Shown: positions 9,013-18,578, numbered from the stretch's first letter. The stretch is 64,000 bases of DNA from Kribbella aluminosa (GCF_017876295.1 NZ_JAGINT010000002.1:806001-870000); one strand, 5' to 3'. The notes: generated from the sequence alone by a model not told the origin. Made by a program: numbers and translations.

Positions 9013-9456
9013 ATGAACGGAATGACCATCGTCTGGATCGTCGTCGCCGTGGCGGTGCTGGTGATCCTGGCCGCCCTGGTGGCCGGCGCCGCGTCGCGGA
9101 GATCTGAGCGCCGGGCCGAGCGGGAGGCGCACGAACACGAGGAGCAGGCCCGCGCCAGCGCGGCGCAGGCGGAGAAGCAGAGTGCGGTTGCCGACGAGGT
9201 GGACGCCCGGGCGCGCAAGGCGCAGGCGGACGCCGACGAGCAGACGGCCAAGGCGCGGCGGCTGGCAGCCGGTGCGAGCGAACGCCGGGACGCCGCCGAG
9301 CAGGCGCGCGCGGTGTCGGAGGAGCACCGCGCGCAGACCCAGAACCTCTGGCCCGACGACGGGTCCAGGAACCGCGAGGGACAGCCGGTCGACCCGAGCT
9401 GGGACGACGGCACGCACCCGCACGACCCGCGGCACGGGCGGCATTCGAAGCACTAG
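9013..9456 (+). CDS. Membrane-anchored coiled-coil protein
   Basis: The 147-residue product has one N-terminal transmembrane helix (about residues 5-27, rich in V, I, L and A), then a long Ala/Glu/Arg/Gln-rich segment that should form a coiled coil (about 33-110), and a His/Asp-rich tail. A good AGGAGG precedes ATG 9013. Its stop overlaps the convergent ilvA stop (shared CTAG). Small proteins like this are common in actinobacteria, and I cannot assign a function. Confidence 0.75.
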   Translation: MNGMTIVWIVVAVAVLVILAALVAGAASRRSERRAEREAHEHEEQARASAAQAEKQSAVADEVDARARKAQADADEQTAKARRLAAGASERRDAAEQARAVSEEHRAQTQNLWPDDGSRNREGQPVDPSWDDGTHPHDPRHGRHSKH

Positions 9457-10724
9457 ATCAGGTACCTGAACTCGGGGGAGTTCGGGTTGATGCGTTCGAT
9501 GTCGAGTGGGGCGGCCTCCATCCGGGTGAGCAGGCCGGGGAGGTCGTCCCGGGTGCTGATCTCGATGCCGACCAGGGCGACGCCGGTCTCCCGGTTGTTG
9601 CGTTTCACGTACTCGAACAGCGTGATGTCGTCGTCCGGCCCGAGGATCTCGTCGAGGAACGTCCGCAGTGCGCCCGGCTCCTGCGGGAACGTCACCAGGA
9701 AGTAGTGCTTCAGCCCTTCGTACACGAGCGATCGCTCGAGGATCTCGCCGTACCGGCTGACGTCGTTGTTCCCGCCGGACAGCAGGCAGACCACAGTCTC
9801 TCCGGGCCGTACGTCGAGACCGTTGCCCAGGGCACTTGTCGACAAAGCGCCCGCGGGCTCCGCGATCAACCCGTCGGTCTGGTACAGCGCGAGCATCTCC
9901 GAGCAGACGAGGCCCTCGGGCACCGACAGCAGCTCGACGCCGGCGTGCTGCACGAGCGGGAGCGTGACGTCGCCGACGCGGCGGACGGCGGCCCCGTCCA
10001 CGAAGCTGTCCAGGTGCGGCAGTGTCACCGGCGTACCGGCCTCGAACGCGGCCGCCATACTCGCCGCACCAGCCGGCTCGACCCCGATGATGCGTACGCC
10101 GGGATGCCGGTCCTTGATCCACGTTGCAACCCCTGCAACGAGACCGCCGCCGCCGACCGGAACCACGAGTACGTCGGGCGCGTGGCCGAGCTGCTCGACC
10201 AGCTCGACGGCGACGGTCCCCTGTCCTGCAACGGTTCTCGGGTCGTCGAAGGCCGGCACCATCGTCGCGCCGCTCGCCGTACCGTCCGCGAGCGCGGCGG
10301 CGGCCGCGTCGTCGTACGTGTCGCCGGTGACGATCACCTGGATCTGCTTGCCGCCCAGTGCGGCGATCCGGTCCCGCTTCTGCCGCGGCGTCGTCCGCGG
10401 TACGTACACCTTGCCCTGGACGCCGAGGATGTGGCACGAATACGCCAGCCCCTGACCGTGGTTGCCGGCGCTCGCGCACACGACCCCGGCCGCCTTCGCC
10501 GTGTCGCCGAGCTGCGCGATCAGGTTGTAGGCTCCGCGCAGCTTGTAGGAGCGGCCGATCTGCAGGTCCTCGCGTTTCAGCCAGACCTCGGCGCCGGTGC
10601 GCTCGGACAGGCGCAGATTGCGTTGTAACGGGGTCCGGACGGCGACGCCGTCCAAGCGCTTGATCGCGGCCTCGATCGCGTCGGCGTCAACCGTCGATCG
10701 AGCGACTGAACTGCTGCCCTGCAT
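9453..10724 (-). CDS. ilvA: Threonine ammonia-lyase
   Basis: A PLP enzyme of 423 residues that deaminates L-threonine to 2-oxobutanoate in isoleucine synthesis or threonine breakdown. The PLP lysine is in SYKLRGAYN (Lys61). The glycine-rich phosphate loop VPVGGGGL, a Ser-rich CASAGNHGQG and a C-terminal ACT-like regulatory domain (HYFLVTFPQEPGALRTFLDE) are visible. I start at ATG 10724, preceded by GGAAGGA; the frame continues 51 codons upstream but without family sequence. No T-box motif is visible in the 190-bp leader. Confidence 0.93.
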   Translation of the reverse strand: MQGSSSVARSTVDADAIEAAIKRLDGVAVRTPLQRNLRLSERTGAEVWLKREDLQIGRSYKLRGAYNLIAQLGDTAKAAGVVCASAGNHGQGLAYSCHILGVQGKVYVPRTTPRQKRDRIAALGGKQIQVIVTGDTYDDAAAAALADGTASGATMVPAFDDPRTVAGQGTVAVELVEQLGHAPDVLVVPVGGGGLVAGVATWIKDRHPGVRIIGVEPAGAASMAAAFEAGTPVTLPHLDSFVDGAAVRRVGDVTLPLVQHAGVELLSVPEGLVCSEMLALYQTDGLIAEPAGALSTSALGNGLDVRPGETVVCLLSGGNNDVSRYGEILERSLVYEGLKHYFLVTFPQEPGALRTFLDEILGPDDDITLFEYVKRNNRETGVALVGIEISTRDDLPGLLTRMEAAPLDIERINPNSPEFRYLI

Positions 10725-10956
10725 GACGTTCCTTCCCGTGCATTTGCACGATCTTCGCCGATTCGCTCGCTGCCCAAGACGATCCGCGTCCAGAGTCCGG
10801 ACCACGGGATTCCTTTTGCGTTTCAGACTCTTGCACCATGCGTGAAACGGCTCTTCACGGGGCAGTCTAGTTTTCATACGCTCACTCGGTGTAACGGCCA
10901 GGCCCCTGGATCGGATGAGCCGGGTAAAGCGGGTCAGTGAGGACTGGAGGGCACAG

Positions 10957-11838
10957 ATGGGACTGATTCCGTTCAGTCTGTGGGGAGACGCCCTGTGGTG
11001 TGGTCAGGAGGTCGTGCGGGAAGCCCCGCACGAGCAGGCGATCCGTAGCCTGTTCCCGGACCCCATCCCGGCGCGTGGCGCAGATCTGGACACCGAGGCG
11101 GACCTCGTCCCGGAACCGTACAACCGTTTCGATCCGCGGTCGGTCGCGGTCCGGGTCGAGGGCAAGGTGGTCGGCTATCTGCCGCGGGACGACGCACACC
11201 GGTACCACCCGGTGCTGTCGGAGCTGATCGCACAGGGCCTGCAACCGCGGGTGCCTTGTCACCTGTGGGTCAGCGAATGGACTCCGGCCAACTGGGACGG
11301 GGTCGACTGGGAGCGCAAGGGCACCCAGAGCACGGAGTTCCATGCCAGCGTCGCGATCGCCCTCGGGCAGCCGCACATGCTGGTGCCGGTGAACCTGCCC
11401 CCGCCAGGCAGCTTTCACCTGCTACCGCCCGGGAGCGGCATCGTGGTCCCGGGCAGCGAGGTCCATCCCGACGTACTGGCACCGTTCTTCCGTCCGGAGG
11501 GCGAGTGCTGGGCGTACGCCACCATCCACGCGATCGAGGAGGAGGACGGCATCCAGGACCGGCACCGGATCGTGGTCGAGATCCGGCTCGACGACGAACC
11601 CGTCGGCCGGCTCAGCCCGCGACTGAGTACCGAGTTCCTGCCGGCGATCCACTACCTCGCCGACATGCGTGCCGAGACCGCCGCCCGGGTGACCGTGCGC
11701 GGCGACCGTTCCGCATCGGAGGTGATCCTGTACGCGGCACGGAGTCACGACCTGCCGGCCACCTGGCCGGACGGCCTGGCCCGCTCCCCAGTCGCTTCCC
11801 CCCAATGGCACTACTGGGCAACAAAAGAGGCCAACTAG
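10957..11838 (+). CDS. HIRAN-domain-like protein
   Basis: This 293-residue protein contains a HIRAN-like stretch near residues 45-75 (PEPYNRFDPRSVAVRVEG, then VVGYLPRDDA), a fold that in other proteins binds DNA ends or nucleic acid. A second related stretch (HRIVVEIRLDDEPVGRLSPR) lies near residue 210. ATG 10957 has GGAGG six bases upstream. The IS4-family element inserted at 11842 has its target duplication across this gene's stop codon, so the protein itself is unchanged. No enzyme domain is visible; the role is unknown. Confidence 0.7.
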   Translation: MGLIPFSLWGDALWCGQEVVREAPHEQAIRSLFPDPIPARGADLDTEADLVPEPYNRFDPRSVAVRVEGKVVGYLPRDDAHRYHPVLSELIAQGLQPRVPCHLWVSEWTPANWDGVDWERKGTQSTEFHASVAIALGQPHMLVPVNLPPPGSFHLLPPGSGIVVPGSEVHPDVLAPFFRPEGECWAYATIHAIEEEDGIQDRHRIVVEIRLDDEPVGRLSPRLSTEFLPAIHYLADMRAETAARVTVRGDRSASEVILYAARSHDLPATWPDGLARSPVASPQWHYWATKEAN

Positions 11839-11841
11839 GCG
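11832..11841. repeat. Target-site duplication of the IS (second copy 13308-13317)
   Basis: CAACTAGGCG occurs directly outside both IS ends, at 11832-11841 and 13308-13317. A 10-bp duplication is within the usual range for IS4-family elements. The left copy contains the TAG stop codon of the HIRAN-like gene. Confidence 0.9.
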
Positions 11842-13307
11842 CAATACTGTTCAGTTAGTGTGGCATCACGGCGTAGTTCGGTGGTTGTTGTGGTTGCGGC
11901 CAGTTGATGTGGTGGGCGCGTTTGACGTGCCATTTGACGTATTTGCGTTTGATGACGCGGGGCGCGGAGCGTCGTCGTCGGGTGGGGTTGAGCCGGCGGA
12001 TTAGGCGGCGCAGGAAGTCCGGCCAGCCGGGGCTGTCGCGGCCGTGCTGGTCAGGGGGAAAATGCGCCCGGGTGGGCGAGGGTCTGGCGGGTGATCCTGA
12101 GCGCGGCAACGAAACTGACCCGGTCCGGATCGTGCCCGGCATGGGTTGCGGCCTCGGCCATCAGGGAGCGGATCGCGTAGTGACAGCACAGGTGGCCCCA
12201 GATCTCTTGGAGGACCAGGTCGGGCGACTTGCTGCGCAGCACGGTGCGTGGTCCGCGCTGATGGGTCTTCAGTTCATCGAAGGTCAGCTCGATCTCCCAC
12301 CGCTGGGCATACGCCGCGGCGAGATCGGTCGCACTCACCTCGTCGGGGTCGGTCAAGGTGGTGAAGAGCCTGTAGGCGGTGGGGTTGTCCCGGCCGTCAT
12401 CGATGGTGTAATCGATGACCCGGACCAGCATCGGCTCCTCGCGCCGCGCCGCGGCCGTGTGCGACTGACGCAGGTGGGCCAGCCAGGAGCCGTCGGGAAG
12501 ATCCTCAACGTGGATCGGCTTGGGCCCGGACTTATCGGTGCGGATCCGCCACAACAGGTCGGCGCCGGCCGCGATCGCCTTGCGCCACAAGGCGTAGGAG
12601 AAGAAGCCGCGGTCGGCGGTCAGCACCATCCCCGGCACCAGCCTGTCCAGGAGCCGTTCGGCCAAAGCGGCCTCGGACTCGGGGTAGGTGCCGATCTCGG
12701 CTGCGAAGACCGCGTGGGTGCCGCACTCGGCCAACGCGACCACCCGGGCCTGAGGGAACGCCGCCCGCTCGCCCTTGTCGACCCCCGGACGGCCGAAGTG
12801 CTCGTGATTGGCGCGCGTGTCAGCGACGTCCAGACACATCCCGTCGATCGCGACCAGACGCCGCCCGGCCAGCCACACCCCCGGCGTCGTGTCCGTCCCG
12901 ACCGGTCTGGCGACCCGCTCGAAAAGCGCCGCCAACGGCTCAGCACCCAACCGCGCCCGGGCCTGGAAGATCGCGGACTTGCTCGGCGGGCTAAAGGTCT
13001 CGGTCCAGCCCGATACCCACGACAGCCCATCGGTCAACTGCGCGAGCACGTCCTCGTAGGAACCCTCGGAATACAGCGCCATCCCGATCGAGAAATAGGC
13101 CATCACCCGCGCAGGCAGCGAACGATGCCGCTGCTCGGTCCGGCCGACCTCGGCGATCACCTCATCGACCAGCGCCGGCGGGAACACCCGCGTCAGCACA
13201 CCGACAGAGACCAGATCCGACAGACGCCGCCCGGTCTCCGGCTTCTTCCATCCACCACGTGGCATGCCACCAAACTACACCACTGTGATCTTAACTGAAC
13301 GGTATTG
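11842..13307 (-). mobile_element. IS4-family insertion sequence, complete ends
   Basis: A 1466-bp element bounded by terminal inverted repeats: left CAATACTGTTCAGTTA and right (reverse complement) CAATACCGTTCAGTTA, 15 of 16 identical. It is flanked by perfect 10-bp target duplications. It carries one DDE transposase gene on the minus strand, which is frameshifted near its 3' end. Intact ends and a perfect duplication suggest a fairly recent insertion. Confidence 0.92.
11855..13265 (-). pseudogene. IS4-family DDE transposase, frameshifted near the C-terminus
   Basis: From ATG 13265 the frame codes 404 residues with an N-terminal IS4 domain (to about residue 110) and the DDE triad: AIDGMCLDVADT (first Asp), LTADRGFFSY (second Asp) and QRWEIELTFDELKTH (Glu). 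It stops at 12051 in a T4-C5 run. The expected C-terminal tail (basic RRLNPTRRRR, KRAHHINWPQP) continues in the +1 frame to 11855. One base too many in the run near 12056-12064 explains this. The catalytic core is complete in the 404-residue product, so residual activity or programmed frameshifting cannot be excluded. Confidence 0.85.
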
Positions 13308-13467
13308 CAACTAGGCGGCTGCGCAGTACTGACCATGCCTCACCAGGCCGGTACTGCGGAGCTACTTCTCCAACGTGCAGCTCGTCGCCAACCAGGCGCT
13401 GCTGGACGGTGCGTGACATAGGTTGGCGCTATGGCGAACCTACGGGCACTGCGCGAGGACTAGGTGG

Positions 13468-14049
13468 ATGGGCGAACGGTGGAACCACAACATCCACTAC
13501 CACCCGCGGATCCTCCACGCCGTCCCGTACGGCGCTGAGCGGGCGCTCGACATCGGCTGTGGCGAGGGCATGCTCACCCGCGCGCTGCGCGACGTCGTGC
13601 CGGAGGTCACCGGGATCGACCTCGACACGCCCAGTCTGGAGCTGGCCCGCGGGTACGGCGATGACATCGAGTACCTGCACGGCGACTTCCTCGAGTACCC
13701 GCTCGAGCAGTACGACGTGATCGCGTCCGTCGCCACGCTCCACCACGTCGACGCCCGCACCGGGCTGCTCCGGATGTGTGACCTGCTCCGGCCGGGTGGG
13801 GTCATGGTGGTTGTCGGCGTTGCGCGGGCGGTCCTTCCGCGCGACCTGCCGTACGAGCTGGCCGGCGTCGCCGCGAACTGGGCACACCGCGCGGTCAAGA
13901 GCTACTGGCAACACCCGTCGCCCGTCGTGTGGCCCCCGCCGGTCACCTTCGCGGAGATGCGCGCGCTGACAGGCGAGCTGCTCCCGGGCGCGACGTACCG
14001 TCGGCATCTTCTGTTCCGCTACTCGATCACCTGGAAGAAGCCCACATGA
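13468..14049 (+). CDS. Class I SAM-dependent methyltransferase
   Basis: A 193-residue methyltransferase. Motif I is ALDIGCGEGMLTRAL (about residue 30), the acidic residue of motif II is in VTGIDLDTPSLELA, and IASVATLHHVD and LRPGGVMVVVG complete the fold. ATG 13468 is preferred; ATG 13423 is also in frame. The 105 bp between the IS right duplication and this gene hold only a short open stretch ending TGA at 13419 that could be a gene remnant. The stop overlaps the next small ORF (ATGA). The substrate is unknown. Confidence 0.87.
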   Translation: MGERWNHNIHYHPRILHAVPYGAERALDIGCGEGMLTRALRDVVPEVTGIDLDTPSLELARGYGDDIEYLHGDFLEYPLEQYDVIASVATLHHVDARTGLLRMCDLLRPGGVMVVVGVARAVLPRDLPYELAGVAANWAHRAVKSYWQHPSPVVWPPPVTFAEMRALTGELLPGATYRRHLLFRYSITWKKPT

Positions 14050-14258
14050 TCATCGTCCCGGACAGCGACCTGCTCACCCGCGCCGTCCGCACCTTCCTGA
14101 ACACCGACCCCGGCCCCGACTACCTCAAAACCCCAGGCACGCTGGTGTTCGTGGCCACCACCGGCGCCCGCAACACCTCTGCCCGCGACCTCTACACCTC
14201 GCTGGGCGGTGGGCTCGCCACCCAAGGGGCGACCGAGAACTACTGGTTCCGGCTCTGA
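14046..14258 (+). CDS. Small hypothetical protein
   Basis: A 70-residue ORF overlapping the methyltransferase stop by four bases, so translational coupling is likely. No domain is recognised. The 3' part is overlapped on the other strand by the read-through tail of the frameshifted esterase. Codon use is typical of the region, which supports it modestly as a real gene. Confidence 0.45.
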   Translation: MIIVPDSDLLTRAVRTFLNTDPGPDYLKTPGTLVFVATTGARNTSARDLYTSLGGGLATQGATENYWFRL

Positions 14259-15462
14259 GCTCAGATCCGTGGACGTTCGGCCGTATGGGCAGCCGAGGTG
14301 TGCGCGACGCGGGGAGTCGAGCCGCTTGCTGGCAGGCTCCATTTGGTGGGTTAACCTGCGCGTTGGCCCGTTCGCCGGTGGTATGCAGGGGGTGAAGGGA
14401 CAAGCTCAGGGGTGAACCTCTGAGATCGCGGGTGGTTCGGCGCCCTCGCCGCTGGAGTGCCGGTTGCCGGCCGGGGCGGCGCGGACACTTCCACGGATTC
14501 AGGTCAGAGCTTCGCGCCGATGAGTGGTAGATGTCGTCGTGGGCGCCCGGCAGGTCGTCGTGGCCGAAGTCGGGGTACGTGCGGACCTCCTTCGGCGACT
14601 GGATCTTGTTGTACGCCGCGAACTGCGTCGACGGCGGGCAGGTCTGGTCCTCGAGGCCCACGAACAGCGTCACCTCCGCGCGGATCCGCGGCGCCAGGTT
14701 CTGTACGTCGATGTATCCGAGGGTCGTGAACACCTCCTCCTGGCGGAGGTGCCGCGGGTCGCGCTTGCGGAACCAGGTGACGATCTCGTCGTACGGCGCG
14801 GTCTCGAGGTTCAGGTCCCAGGTCCGCTGGTAGTCGCACAGGAACGGGAAGACGGACGCGGTGTACTTGATCGTCGGCGTCAGCGCGGCCGCGACCAGCG
14901 ACAGCCCGCCGCCCTGGCTCCAGCCGGTCGTCGCGATCCGTGCAGCGTCGACGTCTGGCAGGCCGCCGATGAGGTCGGCCAGCCGCCGCGTGTCCAGGAA
15001 GACGTGCTTGTACAGCAGCCCGTCCGGGCCGTCGTCCAGCCCGTGCACCAGGTGGTTGTGCAGCGAGAAGCTGTTCGGCGTCTGCGACGACGTACGGAAA
15101 CCGACCTGCTCGCGGACGTCGAGCGCCGCGACCGTGAACCCGCGGGCGGCGTACGGCAGCAGGTCGACCCACTTCGGCTGCTCGCCGCCGTACCCGTGGA
15201 ACAGCAGCACGGCCGGCCCGGTCGGCTCGGCCGGGCGCACCACCTTCGCGTGCACGCGGTACCCACCGGTGCCGTTGAAGTACAGGTGCTGAGCGACGCC
15301 GGTCGTCAGCGGGAAGTCGTCGGCGTCGACGAACTCGGCGTCCGGCGCGACCTCGTCGAGGGACACCAGCGCCTTGTCCCAGAACGCGTCGAAGTCCGCG
15401 GGCCGCGGGTTCGTGCCCTGGTAGGTCAGGAGTTCGTCGTACGACAGCTCGAAGGAAAGCAC
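14125..15462 (-). CDS. Acetylxylan esterase / cephalosporin-C deacetylase family, frameshifted 3' end
   Basis: An AXE1-family serine esterase that removes acetyl groups from sugars or xylan. The nucleophile is in GWSQGGGLSL (about residue 187), with the catalytic Asp in VGLEDQTCPPS and His in DFGHDDLPG. The family normally ends about ten residues later. Here the frame loses one base near 14522 and reads on for over 100 Arg/Pro-rich residues to 14125. The alternative frame ends immediately with LIGAKL and a stop at 14504, the usual end. The functional gene was therefore 14504-15462. Either a real mutation or an assembly error explains this. Confidence 0.85.
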   Translation of the reverse strand: MLSFELSYDELLTYQGTNPRPADFDAFWDKALVSLDEVAPDAEFVDADDFPLTTGVAQHLYFNGTGGYRVHAKVVRPAEPTGPAVLLFHGYGGEQPKWVDLLPYAARGFTVAALDVREQVGFRTSSQTPNSFSLHNHLVHGLDDGPDGLLYKHVFLDTRRLADLIGGLPDVDAARIATTGWSQGGGLSLVAAALTPTIKYTASVFPFLCDYQRTWDLNLETAPYDEIVTWFRKRDPRHLRQEEVFTTLGYIDVQNLAPRIRAEVTLFVGLEDQTCPPSTQFAAYNKIQSPKEVRTYPDFGHDDLPGAHDDIYHSSARSSDLNPWKCPRRPGRQPALQRRGRRTTRDLRGSPLSLSLHPLHTTGERANAQVNPPNGACQQAARLPASRTPRLPIRPNVHGSELRAGTSSSRSPLGWRAHRPARCRGRGQRCCGRRWWPRTPACLGF

Positions 15463-15466
15463 CGGA

Positions 15467-15931
15467 TCATTCTGCGCCGCCGGCGTCCTCCGGGGCAGTG
15501 CCGTCCCAGATGGTGTACCCGTGCGCGGCGTTCAGCTTGTCCCGCAGCACGATCTCCAGCGTGCCGACCTGCTTCGGGGCCAGCCAGGAGACCGGCAGCA
15601 GGATCGGCTGATCGGCGTGCTTGGTGCGCAGCACGATCGCCTCGCCGTGCGTGGTCTCGACCCGGCCGACCTCGGTGATGTCGGTCCAGGCCGTCCGGAC
15701 ACCGCGGACGTCGATCTCGTGGTCCCGCAGCTGCGCGACCTTCGGCGGCCGGGCCAGGATCCACAGCCCGGCGAGCGCGATCAGCCCGCCGAGCGTGACG
15801 AACACCGACACCGCGACGGACGGCAGGCCGAACGCCCAGAGCAGGGCGGCCACCCCGAGAATGATCAACCCGGCAGCCAGGATCCCGAGGAATCGTCCCG
15901 CCCGCATCCGGTACGTCGTCCGCATCGCCAC
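15467..15931 (-). CDS. Two-TM membrane protein
   Basis: A 154-residue protein with two adjacent transmembrane helices (about 12-32 and 40-60) followed by a soluble domain with beta-strand character (VGRVETTHGEAIVLR, LPVSWLAPKQV), resembling bacterial PH-like membrane proteins. It lies 4 bp upstream of the esterase on the same strand. ATG 15931 and ATG 15925 are both possible starts. No specific function is assigned. Confidence 0.72.
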   Translation of the reverse strand: MAMRTTYRMRAGRFLGILAAGLIILGVAALLWAFGLPSVAVSVFVTLGGLIALAGLWILARPPKVAQLRDHEIDVRGVRTAWTDITEVGRVETTHGEAIVLRTKHADQPILLPVSWLAPKQVGTLEIVLRDKLNAAHGYTIWDGTAPEDAGGAE

Positions 15932-15959
15932 AGGATCTCATCCGCTCCGGGCAGCCGGA

Positions 15960-16931
15960 TCAGAAGGCGTCGGTCTCGGACGACGGCGCGTTGCCGAGCG
16001 GGGACTTGGTCAGGCTGACCGTCCACCCGTACTGGCCGTCGAAGACGTCGTCGAACTTCTGGTAGGCGCAGTTCTCGGTGAACCGGTGGTTCTTCGCGTC
16101 CCAGTTCGTCCCGGACTTGAAGTAGACGTAGTAGTTCTGGTTCCGGACTCCGTTCAGCGTCGCGCTCTTGTTGGCCCGCACGTAGATCGAGGCCTGCGGA
16201 TTCCGCGGACTGCTGGTGGCGACGACCACCACCACGTCGTCACCGGAGTTGTTGATCGTGAGGCGCCCCGAACCACGCGACCCCGATCGCTGGAAGACGT
16301 CACCGTTCTCGCCGCGGCCGCCGATCACCGCCGGCGCGGACGGCTTGGCGGGTACCGACAGCGCGCCGAACTTCACGCCCTTGCCGATCGACTGCTGCAC
16401 GCTCTGCGCCAGCCCCGCGAACGCGGTCCGGATCCCGGACTTCGCCTCGTACAGCCGCACGTCGGTCGCCTTCGGCAGCCCGCAGCCGGTCTTCGTGTCC
16501 CCTGCCTTGCTCAGCTCCGTGGCCACGTCCCCGGCGTACGCGTCGAAGGCATCCAGCACGGCGGGATGCGCGCTCACCAGGCCGCTCGGCGGCGTGATCT
16601 TCGCCAGCTCGCTGCGCTCGATCACCACCGAGGCCGCGAGCTGCTTGCGACTCGCATCGAACGCCGTCACCGACTGCGCGTTCATCACCCGCACGACGGA
16701 CGGTTTCAGGACCTTCTCGACGTTCGCCAACGCACGCTGGTACATCGGCACCGAGAGCGCGACCGCGCTCGGCGCCGGCTTCGGTGACGGGGCCGCCGAC
16801 GTGGGCGGCGGTGCGCTGCTGCTGGTCGTCGATCCGGACGAAGGCACGGCTCCGCTGTCCGGCTTACTGCTGCTGCAACCCGCACTCGCGAGGACCGCGA
16901 TCCCGAGCACGACAACCAACGAACGCCTCAC
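15960..16931 (-). CDS. Putative secreted lipoprotein
   Basis: About 323 residues. It has a basic N-terminus, a hydrophobic segment, and a lipobox-like end ASAGC, followed by a Ser/Thr/Pro-rich linker and a globular domain with an extracellular look (NNSGDDVVVVVATSS, SIYVRANKSATL). GTG 16931 has a GGGGG five bases upstream; GTG 16937 and ATG 16970 are in-frame alternatives. It is near the LCP ligase, so a cell-envelope role is plausible but not shown. Confidence 0.72.
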   Translation of the reverse strand: MRRSLVVVLGIAVLASAGCSSSKPDSGAVPSSGSTTSSSAPPPTSAAPSPKPAPSAVALSVPMYQRALANVEKVLKPSVVRVMNAQSVTAFDASRKQLAASVVIERSELAKITPPSGLVSAHPAVLDAFDAYAGDVATELSKAGDTKTGCGLPKATDVRLYEAKSGIRTAFAGLAQSVQQSIGKGVKFGALSVPAKPSAPAVIGGRGENGDVFQRSGSRGSGRLTINNSGDDVVVVVATSSPRNPQASIYVRANKSATLNGVRNQNYYVYFKSGTNWDAKNHRFTENCAYQKFDDVFDGQYGWTVSLTKSPLGNAPSSETDAF

Positions 16932-17006
16932 TGTCACCCCCAGGTGTGACCATTTTTCATTTTGGTCCAATACTTCCCCTGGAGGGGTTCACGGCGGCGG
17001 TTCGTC

Positions 17007-18578
17007 TCAGTTTCCGGTGCCGGTTTCGTTCGGGTTGTACGCGCACGCGTCGCTCAGGTTCTGCGCCGTACCCGGAGTGGGGGTGGTCTTGCCCGGGGTC
17101 GGCTTCTTCGTGGCGCCGCTGGTCGGCTTCGTCGGCTTCGCGGTCGGCGTCGTCGCGACCGGGTTCAGCGACTTCTGGATGATCTGCTGCATCGCCGCGT
17201 AGTCCGGGTTCTTGCCGGTCGGGAAGTTCTTGTCCTTGTTCAGGTCGATGCTGGTGACCTTGGCGCTCTTCACCTTCAGCGCGAGCTGGACGAACGCTCC
17301 CAGGATGTCCCCCGGGATGTCGGTGCGCAGCAGTTGCTTGCCGGCATTCGCGATCTCCGTGTAGCTGGTCACCAGGGCCTGCGGGTTCGCGCTGTTCACC
17401 AGCGCGTGGATCGTGCAGCGCTGCCGCTCCTGCCGCGACGGGTCACTCAGCCCGTACCGGCCGCGGGCGAACCACAGCGCGTGATACCCGTCGAGCTTCC
17501 GGTTCGCGCCGGGCTCGATGTAGCTGCTCGGCAACTTGTGCCCGTTCGTACCAGGACCCTGGCCGTAGTCGCCGCCGATCGGGACCCGGTAGTTGACGTT
17601 CACGGTGATCCCACCGAGCGCGTCGATGATCTGCCGGAAGCCGGCCAGGTTGACCTGCATGTAGTAGCTGATGTCCAGGCCGAGCGCCGCGCTCGCGGCC
17701 AGCTTGACCGCGTCCGCGCCCTCGTTGTCGGTCGCGCCGAGGACCCCCGGGTACTTCTTCGGGATGTTGTCGTACATCGCGTCCAGGTAGTACTCCGGCT
17801 GCTCGACGTTGCCGAGGCTCGGGTCCCAGAAGCCGTCCGGGAACACCTTGTGCAGCGGCGAGCCCGCCGGGAACGGCATCCGCATCCAGTTCCGGCTGAG
17901 CGAGATCAGCGCGGTGTTACCGGTCTTGGTGTCGATGCTGGCCACGATCACCGTGTCGGTCCGGACGCCGGTCCGGCCGATGCCGTCGTCGGCACCGAGC
18001 AGCAGCAGGTTCAGCCGCGGGATCTTCTCCCACGGGTCCTTCGCGTTCGTCACCTTCGGCCGGGTCGCGCTCTTCGAGTTGCCCTCGGACTGGAACACGC
18101 TGCCGACCAGGTCGCGCTGCGCCATCACGGTCTGCGCCGCGACGGTCGTCGGTACGGCGATCGCGAAGCACAGCAGCCCGACCACCATCGAGCCCGCCAG
18201 CCGGCCGGTGTAGGTCATGCTGACCGGGCGGATCAGCTTGTGCGACGCGATCACGACCCAGATCCAGCAGGCGCCCAGCACGACGACCGCGCAGGTCGCG
18301 ATCAGCAGCTGCCGCGGAGACACCGCGAGCGCGAGCACCGAGTCGCGGTGCGCGAGACCGACGTACACGGCGATCAGCAGCAGCCCGACGCTGATCGTGA
18401 GGACGAACGCGCCGAGCTTCTTCCGGCCGCCCACCAACAGTCCGGCCCCGGGGACCAGAGCGCTGAGCAGCGTCAGCCCGATCGCCTTCGATGCTGTCCG
18501 GGCACGATGAGAGCGAGGCCGGGATCGGCCGGCACGAGGTGCCGCCCTCCGGCCGGCTGCGCGAGTACTCCGCGACAT
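17007..18578 (-). CDS. LytR-CpsA-Psr (LCP) family cell-wall glycopolymer ligase
   Basis: A 523-residue membrane protein. Several transmembrane helices fill residues about 30-150. The extracellular LCP domain (about 185-430) has NLLLLGADDGIGRTGVRTDT, with the Arg and Asp used for phosphate binding, SLSRNWMRMPFP, and GALDALGGI-type and ARGRYGLSDPSRQERQ arginines. The C-terminal tail is Thr/Pro/Lys-rich. LCP proteins transfer polyprenyl-linked glycopolymers to peptidoglycan. The four-TM start differs from single-TM LCP proteins but is common in actinobacteria. Confidence 0.88.
   Translation of the reverse strand: MSRSTRAAGRRAAPRAGRSRPRSHRARTASKAIGLTLLSALVPGAGLLVGGRKKLGAFVLTISVGLLLIAVYVGLAHRDSVLALAVSPRQLLIATCAVVVLGACWIWVVIASHKLIRPVSMTYTGRLAGSMVVGLLCFAIAVPTTVAAQTVMAQRDLVGSVFQSEGNSKSATRPKVTNAKDPWEKIPRLNLLLLGADDGIGRTGVRTDTVIVASIDTKTGNTALISLSRNWMRMPFPAGSPLHKVFPDGFWDPSLGNVEQPEYYLDAMYDNIPKKYPGVLGATDNEGADAVKLAASAALGLDISYYMQVNLAGFRQIIDALGGITVNVNYRVPIGGDYGQGPGTNGHKLPSSYIEPGANRKLDGYHALWFARGRYGLSDPSRQERQRCTIHALVNSANPQALVTSYTEIANAGKQLLRTDIPGDILGAFVQLALKVKSAKVTSIDLNKDKNFPTGKNPDYAAMQQIIQKSLNPVATTPTAKPTKPTSGATKKPTPGKTTPTPGTAQNLSDACAYNPNETGTGN

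Noticed and set aside
10725..10914. T-box or other riboswitch before ilvA
   Set aside because: No T-box motif or convincing terminator/antiterminator pair is visible in the leader.
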